Source: Candidatus Omnitrophota bacterium (GTDB lineage Bacteria > Omnitrophota > Gorgyraeia > B26-G9). Taken from it: 6,094 nucleotides of DNA. Under the pieces are notes generated by a model. It worked only from the letters and a program-made list of their open reading frames with translations, did not search any database and was not told the DNA's origin. This document shows positions 1 through 5,629 of this stretch, piece by piece (within the stretch, counting starts at the first letter, position 1; every line of letters begins with the position of its first letter). The position numbers were made by a program, and so were the translations under genes. Location: NCBI GenBank assembly GCA_030630245.1, contig DAOVNL010000055.1, positions 1-6,094 of the forward strand, given 5' to 3'.

Positions 1-935
1 ATGAATTCAGTACGGTAAAGCCCTATTCCCTGGGCTCCGTGAGCAATGACTGAAGGCAGTTCCTCGGGAAATTCTATGTTAGCGCCGATAACGATACTGC
101 GGCCGTCTTTAGTAATCGCGGGCAGGCTTTTAAAGCGTGAGAGCCCTTTTTCAAAATCCTGAAATTTCTTTTTTTCCTTCTGATACTTCCTTATTACAGA
201 TTTTTGCGGATTTATGATAACATGCCCGTTATTTCCATCAATAATAATGATATCGCCGTTTTTTACTAAAGGCGTGATGGTTTTAAGGCCGACTACAGCA
301 GGTATTTCTCCCGAACGCGCCAAGATCGCCGTATGTGAGGTTCTGCCTCCCATGTCGGTCGCAAAGCCGATAACCTTTTCTTTATGCATCAATGCTGTAT
401 CAGACGGAGAAAGATTAGTAGCGACTACAATAACTTTTTCTTTTAAATCAGCTAATCCCTGTTTCTGTTTGCCAAGCAAATTGCGAATTATCCTTTTTCC
501 CACATCCTGGATATCAGCGAGGCGCTCTCTCAGATATTCATCATCCATCTTAGAAAAGACATCCGAATATTTCTTTATTACGACAACAAACGCGTGCTCA
601 ACGTTGACCTTTTCCTTTTTGATTTTATTAATAACTTCCTCGATCAGCATGCGGTCTTCCAGAACAAGCAGGTGCGCGTTAAAAATTTCCGCGTGTTCTA
701 CCCCCATTTCCCTGGAAATCTGTTTTTGAATTTCCAGGATCTCTGAACGTGTTTTTATCAGCGAATCCTCAAACCGGCTGAACTCTATAGCGAGCTTATT
801 TTCGCTTATATTATGCCTGGTGATGGTATATTCCTCGCTGTCCCAGATAAAAACCCTGCCGATAGCAATACCCGGTGAAGCGGCTATTCCTTTAATAAAT
901 TTCTTTGTGCTTTTTGCCGGTTTTTTATTAATCAT
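1..935 (-). CDS. ptsI: PTS enzyme I (phosphoenolpyruvate-protein phosphotransferase), N-terminal part, 3' end beyond window
   Basis: Cytoplasmic enzyme I takes phosphate from PEP onto a histidine and passes it to HPr. The window holds the first 311 codons plus 2 bases; family members are about 570 residues, so the PEP-binding barrel is mostly outside. Visible are the N-terminal strand with KGIAASPGIAIGR (residues 15-27), the helical HPr-binding region (about 45-160), the phosphohistidine motif GGRTSHTAILAR (206-217 region begins at about 196; active His at about 201) and the barrel entry motif GIGLYRTEF (303-311). There is no GAF domain before the EI domain, so it resembles PtsI rather than PtsP. 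The start ATG at 935 overlaps the HPr stop by 8 nt (ATGATTAA). No Shine-Dalgarno-like sequence precedes it, which suggests translational coupling to HPr. About 14 extra residues precede the usual family start, and no other start codon is available there. Confidence 0.95.
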   Translation of the reverse strand, partial: MINKKPAKSTKKFIKGIAASPGIAIGRVFIWDSEEYTITRHNISENKLAIEFSRFEDSLIKTRSEILEIQKQISREMGVEHAEIFNAHLLVLEDRMLIEEVINKIKKEKVNVEHAFVVVIKKYSDVFSKMDDEYLRERLADIQDVGKRIIRNLLGKQKQGLADLKEKVIVVATNLSPSDTALMHKEKVIGFATDMGGRTSHTAILARSGEIPAVVGLKTITPLVKNGDIIIIDGNNGHVIINPQKSVIRKYQKEKKKFQDFEKGLSRFKSLPAITKDGRSIVIGANIEFPEELPSVIAHGAQGIGLYRTEF

Positions 936-1203
936 TGTTTAATAAGAGTTTTTCAAGTTCGTTAACAGCCTGCTCCGCGTCAACACCAACAGCATAAATT
1001 GTAACCTGCTGTCCCTGTCCGGCCGCAAGTATCAAGATCCCCATTATTGACTTTCCGTTTACTTTTTGCTTTCCTTTTTTTACCGATATTTCACTGTCAA
1101 ATTTATTTGCCACCTGTACGAAAATAGCTGCCGGCCGCGCGTGTAGTCCTGTTTTATTTAGAATTGTTACTTTTCTTTCGACTTTTTCTACAGGATTACT
1201 CAT
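928..1203 (-). CDS. ptsH: HPr phosphocarrier protein of the PTS
   Basis: HPr is a small cytoplasmic protein that relays phosphate from enzyme I to EIIA proteins. The 91-residue product is close to the usual 85-90. The active-site motif is GLHARPA with His-21. The second regulatory region reads NGKSIMGILIL, with Ser-52 in the position of Ser-46 of Gram-positive HPr, the target of HPr kinase. The spacing Lys-Ser-Ile-Met-Gly is like the Bacillus/Firmicute type. A short N-terminal extension of about 6 residues is present. The gene follows yvcK after 26 nt and overlaps ptsI by 8 nt. The nearest purine-rich GGAG lies about 15 nt before the ATG, which is a long spacing, so initiation may be modest. 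Because the neighbours are PtsN and YvcK, it could equally be called an NPr or Crh-like protein. Unlike Crh it keeps the active histidine. Confidence 0.95.
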   Translation of the reverse strand: MSNPVEKVERKVTILNKTGLHARPAAIFVQVANKFDSEISVKKGKQKVNGKSIMGILILAAGQGQQVTIYAVGVDAEQAVNELEKLLLNND

Positions 1204-1229
1204 TATTATGAATTCAGTCTCCGGCTTTT

Positions 1230-2480
1230 TTATACAAATACAGAGCCTTTGTCTTTAAGCTCTAATATCAGATTGACAATATTTTTAGCAATTTTTTTAG
1301 CATCATGGCGAACATGATCCTGGGTGTTTATAACATTATCAGCAAGAACCTTTATCCCTTCAGCAGTGATCCTATCGATATCCGGCTTTACGGGAACGGC
1401 ATTCTCTTTCCTATACTTTTCAAGAAATCTGTTAGGCACTAACCCCTTGTTTACAATGCAATAATCGATAATATTCTTTCCGGTATGATCGTTTATGGCC
1501 TTGACATGGTCATAAGCCGTAAAGCTGTCGGTTTCACCGGATTGAGTCATCACATTACAGATATAGATCTTTACACCCCCAGATGCGGCTATTGCATCAG
1601 GAATATTTTTTACAAGCAGGTTCGGTAAAACACTTGTATAAAGACTTCCCGGCCCCAGGATTATTGCCTCTGCGTTAGCTATGGCATCAAGGGCATCATC
1701 TGTAGGCAGGCAATTCTCAGGCATAAGATACACCCTTTTAATAGGGCTTGTGCTTTTTGAGATCTTTGTTTCTCCGTAAGTCTTTGTTCCATTGACATGT
1801 TTGGCCATTAAGATAACCCGCTTTAATGTCGAAGGTATTACCTGCCCTCTGATGGCCAGTACCTTGCTCGATTCTTTGATCGCCTTATCAAAGTCGCCGA
1901 TGAGCTGTGTCATCACTGTAATAAAAAGGTTGCCGAAATTATGGCCGGCTAGCTCTGTGCCCTCCTGGAAACGAAACTGGAACAAGTCCCGCATTAAAGG
2001 CTCAGCATCGGCAAGCGCAACAAGACAGTTTCTTATATCACCCGGAGGCAGGATATTAAACTGCTGTCTCAGCCGGCCGGAACTGCCGCCATCATCCGAA
2101 ACAGTAACTATGGCAGTTAAATTTGATGTATAATCCTTTAATCCCTGTAACAGAACAGACAGGCCTGTACCGCCGCCGATCACAACGATCTTCGGCCCCC
2201 GGCTTAGTTGCCTTTTTTTATAAACCAGGTCAACTAATTCCTTTTCTTTGTGAACCGGCATAAAAATAGCCACAAGTGACTTTACCATTCTTTTGATGCC
2301 GGTAAATATTAAAATTATACCGCAAATGACTAAAAGAATTCCAATAACCGGAATGCTTTGATTTTTAACTTCATTTACACTGTCAATTGTCCCCAGAACT
2401 ACCAGAATAATCCCTAAAGTACTCAGAATTATCCAGCGCTTAACTCTCATCCCGGGATATAACCACTTAAGAACTCGCAT
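1230..2480 (-). CDS. yvcK: YvcK/CofD-like family protein with N-terminal membrane anchor (putative UDP-GlcNAc-binding gluconeogenesis factor)
   Basis: The product is 416 residues. Residues about 95-405 match the YvcK (CofD-like) fold: nucleotide-binding loop GGGTGLSVLL (102-111), DDGGSSGRLR (129-138), PPGDIRNCLVAL (145-156), GHNFGNL (179-185), ILGPGSLYTSVLPNLLV (274-290) and NVMTQSGETD (309-318). In Bacillus and Mycobacterium, YvcK/CuvA bind UDP-GlcNAc and affect peptidoglycan precursor supply and growth on gluconeogenic carbon; that role is known for the family, not shown here. Before the domain are two hydrophobic segments (about 16-32 and 44-62), giving a probable membrane hairpin with the enzyme-like domain in the cytoplasm. 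The soluble Bacillus form is only about 317 residues. The start at 2480 is 7 nt after the ptsN-like stop, with AGGG (2486-2489) overlapping that stop codon, pointing to coupled translation. RapZ/YvcJ, the usual companion, is absent. Confidence 0.92.
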   Translation of the reverse strand: MRVLKWLYPGMRVKRWIILSTLGIILVVLGTIDSVNEVKNQSIPVIGILLVICGIILIFTGIKRMVKSLVAIFMPVHKEKELVDLVYKKRQLSRGPKIVVIGGGTGLSVLLQGLKDYTSNLTAIVTVSDDGGSSGRLRQQFNILPPGDIRNCLVALADAEPLMRDLFQFRFQEGTELAGHNFGNLFITVMTQLIGDFDKAIKESSKVLAIRGQVIPSTLKRVILMAKHVNGTKTYGETKISKSTSPIKRVYLMPENCLPTDDALDAIANAEAIILGPGSLYTSVLPNLLVKNIPDAIAASGGVKIYICNVMTQSGETDSFTAYDHVKAINDHTGKNIIDYCIVNKGLVPNRFLEKYRKENAVPVKPDIDRITAEGIKVLADNVINTQDHVRHDAKKIAKNIVNLILELKDKGSVFV

Positions 2481-2485
2481 GATAG

Positions 2486-2489
2486 CCCT
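2486..2489 (-). promoter_or_regulatory. Ribosome binding site of yvcK overlapping the ptsN stop
   Basis: AGGG lies 5 nt before the yvcK ATG and shares bases with the TAG stop of the upstream EIIA gene. This supports the chosen start and suggests that ribosomes ending on the EIIA gene restart on yvcK. Confidence 0.6.
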
Positions 2490-2949
2490 ACTTTTTAGAA
2501 TCTTCCTGCTTAATTATTTTCAGCAAAGTTTTTTCATCCTTAGCCGCTTTTAAAGTATCTCTAAAGTACCTGTCCTTTAAAAGCCGTGAAATTCTCGCGA
2601 GTGCCTTTAGGTGCGGTCCTGCTGAATCCTCAGGGGCAACCAGTAAAAAGAAAATAAATACTTTTTCTCCGTCTAAAGAATCAAAGTCAACTCCTTTTTC
2701 GGAAATTCCAAAAGCAGCGACCAGCTCCTTTACGCCCTCAGATTTACCATGCGGGATTGCAACGCCCTGTCCGATTCCTGTAGAACCTAATGCTTCGCGA
2801 TCAAGCAATATTTTAATCAATTTTTTCTTATCTTTTATAACCTGAGCCTTTAAAAGCAGATCAATCAGTTCCTCGATAACCTCTTCTTTTGTCGAAGCGG
2901 TAAGATTCGCGCAGATGGCCTTTTCGTTCAAAAAATCCATAATTTTCAT
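2488..2949 (-). CDS. ptsN: PTS EIIA component of the PtsN/fructose family (nitrogen-type regulatory EIIA)
   Basis: This is a single-domain, 153-residue EIIA of the fructose/mannitol superfamily and the same length class as E. coli PtsN (EIIA-Ntr). The phosphorylation site is in GSTGIGQGVAIPHGKS, with His-67. The second conserved histidine is in GPHLKALARISRLL, His-113. No EIIB or EIIC domain is fused and no permease lies nearby, so a regulatory role as phosphate acceptor from HPr is more likely than sugar transport. It lies 2 nt downstream of hpf, as in the proteobacterial hpf-ptsN arrangement. Its Shine-Dalgarno AAGGGA (2956-2961) lies 6 nt before the ATG, inside the last hpf codons. A second ATG three codons in (2940) is possible, but the spacing favours 2949. 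The phosphorylation state may respond to PEP supply; any target protein here is unknown. Confidence 0.93.
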   Translation of the reverse strand: MKIMDFLNEKAICANLTASTKEEVIEELIDLLLKAQVIKDKKKLIKILLDREALGSTGIGQGVAIPHGKSEGVKELVAAFGISEKGVDFDSLDGEKVFIFFLLVAPEDSAGPHLKALARISRLLKDRYFRDTLKAAKDEKTLLKIIKQEDSKK

Positions 2950-2951
2950 AA

Positions 2952-3302
2952 TTAGTCCCTTTCTTCGCTTGTGTTATCTACGCCAAAGTCGGAAGATTTG
3001 ACATTATTTTTTTTGCGATGCGTTTTAATTTTATCCTTATGCCTGCGCAAGGTTTTTTCAATACGAGTGCAGACTTTATCAATAGAGGCATACATATCCG
3101 TATCAACACTTTTTTCGGTATTTTTCAGTTGCTTTCCTCATACGGATATTTCTGCGGTTTTCCTGTATTTTTCCACGCTTAAAATAGCATGTACGTCAAT
3201 GATCTTATGCAGGTATTTCTCAAAGTTATCTGTCCTTTTCCTCACATGCTCTTTTAAAGCATCTGTTATTTCAAAATGTCTTCCGCTAATTCTAAGCCCC
3301 AC
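2952..3302 (-). pseudogene. hpf: Ribosome hibernation promoting factor (short HPF/RaiA type), interrupted by in-frame TGA at codon 55
   Basis: Reading from GTG at 3302 gives 116 codons in one frame, broken only by TGA at 3138-3140 (codon 55). The first part reads LRISGRHFEITDALKEHV and continues to VEKYRKTAEISV. After the TGA the frame continues GKQLKNTEKSVDTDMYASIDKV, then RIEKTLRRHKDKIK. These are the conserved beta-alpha-beta core and the DMYASID and basic RRHKDK signatures of HPF, which binds the 30S decoding region in resting cells. The distance from VEK to DMY equals that of E. coli HPF, so the TGA replaces one residue and there is no indel. The C-terminal tail (about 95-116) is charged and lacks the dimerisation domain of long HPF. 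A strong AGGAGG precedes the GTG by 7 nt. The gene may be a recent pseudogene, a sequence error, or translated through the UGA. The family call is firm; the status is open. Confidence 0.85.
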
Positions 3303-3309
3303 TATATTT

Positions 3310-3315
3310 CCTCCT
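3310..3315 (-). promoter_or_regulatory. Ribosome binding site of hpf
   Basis: A perfect AGGAGG lies 7 nt before the GTG at 3302. It is the strongest Shine-Dalgarno in the window and fixes the non-ATG start of hpf. An intact, strong initiation signal argues that the gene was functional until recently or still is. Confidence 0.8.
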
Positions 3316-3331
3316 TTTTTCTCTTAAAACG

Positions 3332-3349
3332 ATGCTGTAATCATAGCAT
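3332..3349. repeat. Imperfect inverted repeat over the -10 region of the hpf promoter
   Basis: On the plus strand ATGCTGT (3332-3338) and ATAGCAT (3343-3349) are complementary over 7 positions with one G-T mismatch and a 4-base centre. The repeat covers the -10 box and likely transcription start, a typical place for a repressor operator. It could be a chance feature in AT-rich DNA. Confidence 0.35.
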
Positions 3350-3368
3350 TTTTCTTTTTATTCGTCAA
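3340..3368 (-). promoter_or_regulatory. Sigma-70-type promoter upstream of hpf
   Basis: On the minus strand the -35 box TTGACG (3363-3368) and the -10 box TATGAT (3340-3345) are separated by exactly 17 nt. TG one base before the -10 makes it an extended -10 element. Each hexamer differs from consensus at one position. The predicted start near 3333 would leave a leader of about 30 nt before the hpf GTG. It lies in the 76-nt gap after lptB, the longest gap in the window, and probably drives hpf-ptsN-yvcK-HPr-ptsI apart from the KDO/LPS genes. Read-through from lptB is still possible because no minus-strand terminator is visible. Confidence 0.7.
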
Positions 3369-3378
3369 GAACGGCCCT

Positions 3379-4107
3379 CTACATGGCAAATCTCTCGCCA
3401 AGATAAATCTTTTTAGCATCAGGATTATTAATCAATTGCTCCGCTGTTCCTGAAAGAAGTATTTTTCCCTCATGCATAATATAACTGCGGTCTGTGATAC
3501 TCAGGGTCTCTCTTACGTTATGGTCCGTAAGCAATATCCCCATGCCCTTTTTCTTCAGATCCGCGATGATCTGCTGCACTTCAAAAACTGCAATCGGGTC
3601 CACCCCGCTGAAGGGTTCATCAAGCAGAATAAAAGACGGGTTGGTAACAAGACAACGGGTTATTTCCAATCGCCTTCTTTCTCCGCCGGACAAGGTATAT
3701 GCCCTGCTTTTTGCAAGCGCGCTCATGCGCAATTCCTCAAGCAGTCTCTCTAATCGTCTTTTGCGTTCCGCTTTACCAATAGGCAGGGTTTCTAATACAG
3801 ACATAATATTTTCCTCGACCGTCAATTTTCTGAAAATTGACGGTTCTTGGGAAAGATAACCGATACCGCAGCGCGCGCGTTTATACATGGCCATATGCGT
3901 AATTTCACGGTTATCAAAGAATATCTTTCCGTTATCGGGTGTGATCAAACCGACAATCATATAAAAAGTAGTTGTCTTTCCGGCGCCGTTCGGCCCCAGC
4001 AGTCCGACAACCTCCTCTTTTCTAATGGAAATGTCTACTTTGTTAACGATCTGCTTTTTTTTGTAGGATTTCGTGATTTGTTCAGTACGCAGTAAATGAT
4101 CTTCCAT
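3379..4107 (-). CDS. lptB: LptB, ATPase subunit of the LPS export ABC transporter
   Basis: LptB is the cytoplasmic ATPase that works with LptF/LptG to pull LPS from the inner membrane and pass it to the periplasmic bridge. The 242-residue product has Walker A GPNGAGKT (38-45), Q-loop Gln-87, signature LSGGERRR (139-146), Walker B FILLDEP (159-165, Glu-164), D-loop SGVD and switch His-196. LptB-specific stretches are GKTTTFYMIVGL, SIFRKLTVEENI, LTDHNVRETLSITDRSYI and the YLGERF ending. The usual GYLPQE reads GYLSQE here, a Pro-to-Ser change beside the Q-loop. The gene starts 29 nt after kdsC with AGGGA (4114-4118) 6 nt before the ATG. The lptC and lptA genes that normally lie between kdsC and lptB are missing from this locus. 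No LptF/G is seen, so the rest of the machine must be encoded elsewhere. Confidence 0.96.
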   Translation of the reverse strand: MEDHLLRTEQITKSYKKKQIVNKVDISIRKEEVVGLLGPNGAGKTTTFYMIVGLITPDNGKIFFDNREITHMAMYKRARCGIGYLSQEPSIFRKLTVEENIMSVLETLPIGKAERKRRLERLLEELRMSALAKSRAYTLSGGERRRLEITRCLVTNPSFILLDEPFSGVDPIAVFEVQQIIADLKKKGMGILLTDHNVRETLSITDRSYIMHEGKILLSGTAEQLINNPDAKKIYLGERFAM

Positions 4108-4136
4108 AATCTGTCCCTATTTTAAAAATCCCCTGA

Positions 4137-4664
4137 TTAACCGCTGTAATATTCGATAATTCCTGCCCATTTATTTTGAGCTTTTAAAATAAACTCCGCG
4201 GTGTCTCTAAATGCTCCGCTGCCCGCGTTTTTTTGACTAATGTAGTCAACAGATGTCCTAACCTCAGCACATGCCTGAGAAACACTTACCGAAAAACCGG
4301 CACATTGAAGCGTTGCCAGGTCAAGCAAATCATCACCGATATAGCAAGCCTCTTCCGGTTTTAATTTAAACTTCTTTAAAACTCTCTTAAAAACCGGAAG
4401 TTTTTTTTTCACATTTTGGCAAACCATATCAACTGAGAGTTCTTTTGCTCTTCTTTGCACCGCGTTAGAAGATTTGCCGGTGATAATAGCGGTTTTTATG
4501 CCGGCTTTTTTAAGCAGCGCAAATCCAAATCCGTCGTGCGCATTAAACTCACGGTAGTCATCTTTATAATTACCGTAGGCAATCGAGCCGTTTGTAAGTA
4601 CGCCGTCAACATCACAGATCACTATCTTTATTTTTTTTGCGATCTCTTTGTTCGAGCTTTTCAT
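4137..4664 (-). CDS. kdsC: 3-deoxy-D-manno-octulosonate 8-phosphate phosphatase (KdsC)
   Basis: KdsC is a cytoplasmic HAD-superfamily phosphatase that turns KDO 8-phosphate into KDO, the third step of KDO synthesis. The 175 residues match the compact, capless KdsC type, which acts as a tetramer. HAD motif I is CDVDGVLTNG, with Asp-18 as nucleophile and Asp-20 as acid/base. Motif II is ITGKSS with Thr-62. The motif III lysine lies in the KKK run at about 86-88. Motif IV is GDDLLD (110-115). The conserved C-terminal loop that reaches into the neighbouring active site is present as GSGAFRD (148-154). The ATG overlaps the kdsD stop by 4 nt (ATGA). The Shine-Dalgarno is weak, so translation is probably coupled to kdsD. 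Its position directly after kdsD supports KdsC over other small HAD phosphatases. Confidence 0.95.
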   Translation of the reverse strand: MKSSNKEIAKKIKIVICDVDGVLTNGSIAYGNYKDDYREFNAHDGFGFALLKKAGIKTAIITGKSSNAVQRRAKELSVDMVCQNVKKKLPVFKRVLKKFKLKPEEACYIGDDLLDLATLQCAGFSVSVSQACAEVRTSVDYISQKNAGSGAFRDTAEFILKAQNKWAGIIEYYSG

Positions 4665-5629
4665 ACAATACCCGCTTTCAGCAAATCCTGCACATCTAAA
4701 AGGCCAACAGGATGATTTTTTTCATCCACCACCGGTATCTCATCGATCCTTTTGTCTTTTAAAATTTTAAGCGCTTCAACCGCAAGACGTTCTTTGCTGA
4801 TCGAAATAGGATTTTTTGTCATAACCTCATTAACTTGCCTGCTTAATATATCAGGATCACTTTCAATATGACGCCGCAGGTCACCGTCGGTAAAAATTCC
4901 GCAAAGCTCTTTCTTATCATTAACTACTGTCGCGGAGCCCGCGCGTGATTTTGTAATATGGACCAAAACTGTTTTTAATTTGGTTTTTTCATTTACGATC
5001 GGGTTCTGAATGCCTTTGCGCATCAGGTCATTTACTTTAAGCAGCTTTTTACCAAGATTTCCCCCGGGATGATAAAAAGCATAGTCTTCAACCTTAAAAC
5101 CTTTTCTTATTAAAGCGGCTACGGCAAGGGCATCGCCCATAGCAACGGCAGCCGTAGTACTTGCCGTCGGAGCCAGGTTAAAAGGACATGCTTCCTTTTT
5201 TACCCCGACATTAAGCACAATGTCACTGTATTTTGCCAAGGGGGATTTAAGATTTCCGGTAAAAGCGATTAATTTCGCTCCTATCTTTTTAATTAAAGGC
5301 AGAAGCCTTGTGATTTCCTCTGTCTTTCCGCTGTTTGAAATCGCGATAACAATGTCCTCGCCGGTTACCCGTCCCAGATCACCGTGCACAGCCTCAGCCG
5401 GATGCAGAAATAAACTGGGCACCCCGAGACTGGCAAGGGTCGCAGAGATCTTGCTTCCGATAAGTCCGGGCTTACCCATGCCGGTTATTACCACCCTGCC
5501 TTTACATTTTGCAACCGCCTCAACCGCCTTTTCAAAGTTTTTATTTATTCCCGGCAGTAAATCCATTATCGCTTTTGCTTCGATGCGAAGGACATTCCTG
5601 GCAATCTTCTTAGAATTCTTCTCAATCAT
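4661..5629 (-). CDS. kdsD: D-arabinose 5-phosphate isomerase (KdsD/KpsF)
   Basis: KdsD interconverts ribulose 5-phosphate and arabinose 5-phosphate, the first step towards KDO. The 322 residues form a sugar-isomerase (SIS) domain (about 30-180) followed by two CBS domains (about 203-260 and 270-320), the standard full-length layout. Motifs include TGMGKPGLIG (49-58), HPAEAVHGDLG (76-86), ISNSGKTEEI (97-106), KEACPFNLAPTASTTA (145-160) and YHPGGNLG (186-193). Lys-53, Glu-105, Glu-146 and His-187 align at a constant offset of 6 with the E. coli catalytic residues Lys-59, Glu-111, Glu-152 and His-193. The ATG at 5629 overlaps the end of kdsA by 8 nt (ATGATTGA), with GGGAG 7 nt upstream inside kdsA. 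The CBS pair may sense a nucleotide or sugar ligand. The sequence alone cannot separate KdsD from the capsule paralogue KpsF, but the kdsA/kdsC context favours KdsD. Confidence 0.96.
   Translation of the reverse strand: MIEKNSKKIARNVLRIEAKAIMDLLPGINKNFEKAVEAVAKCKGRVVITGMGKPGLIGSKISATLASLGVPSLFLHPAEAVHGDLGRVTGEDIVIAISNSGKTEEITRLLPLIKKIGAKLIAFTGNLKSPLAKYSDIVLNVGVKKEACPFNLAPTASTTAAVAMGDALAVAALIRKGFKVEDYAFYHPGGNLGKKLLKVNDLMRKGIQNPIVNEKTKLKTVLVHITKSRAGSATVVNDKKELCGIFTDGDLRRHIESDPDILSRQVNEVMTKNPISISKERLAVEALKILKDKRIDEIPVVDEKNHPVGLLDVQDLLKAGIV

Noticed and set aside
214..729. 171-codon plus-strand open frame opposite ptsI
   Set aside because: The minus strand encodes enzyme I with its active-site motifs across the whole stretch; the plus-strand product has low-complexity Ser/Ile/Phe content and no family likeness.
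3..1213. Repeated ATGAATTCAGT at the window start and near 1207-1217
   Set aside because: An 11-base match including an EcoRI site, once inside the ptsI coding sequence and once in the yvcK-HPr gap; no wider similarity, so it is taken as chance.
3100..3140. Selenocysteine at the hpf TGA
   Set aside because: HPF has no redox residue at this position and I see no clear stem-loop of bacterial SECIS type just after the TGA.
3138..3140. Genome-wide reassignment of UGA (Trp or Gly code)
   Set aside because: kdsA (5622-5624) and kdsD (4661-4663) end at TGA exactly where the family and the overlapping next start predict, and no other gene here has an internal TGA.
2971..3327. 118-codon plus-strand open frame opposite hpf
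   Set aside because: It is antisense to conserved HPF sequence, is rich in Phe, Ser, Leu and Cys without a recognisable domain, and is open partly because the hpf TGA reads differently on the other strand.
3332..3363. Rho-independent terminator on the plus strand (ATGCTGT...ATAGCAT followed by a T-rich run)
   Set aside because: The stem is short, AT-rich and mismatched, and no plus-strand gene precedes it; the T-rich run is the spacer of the minus-strand promoter.
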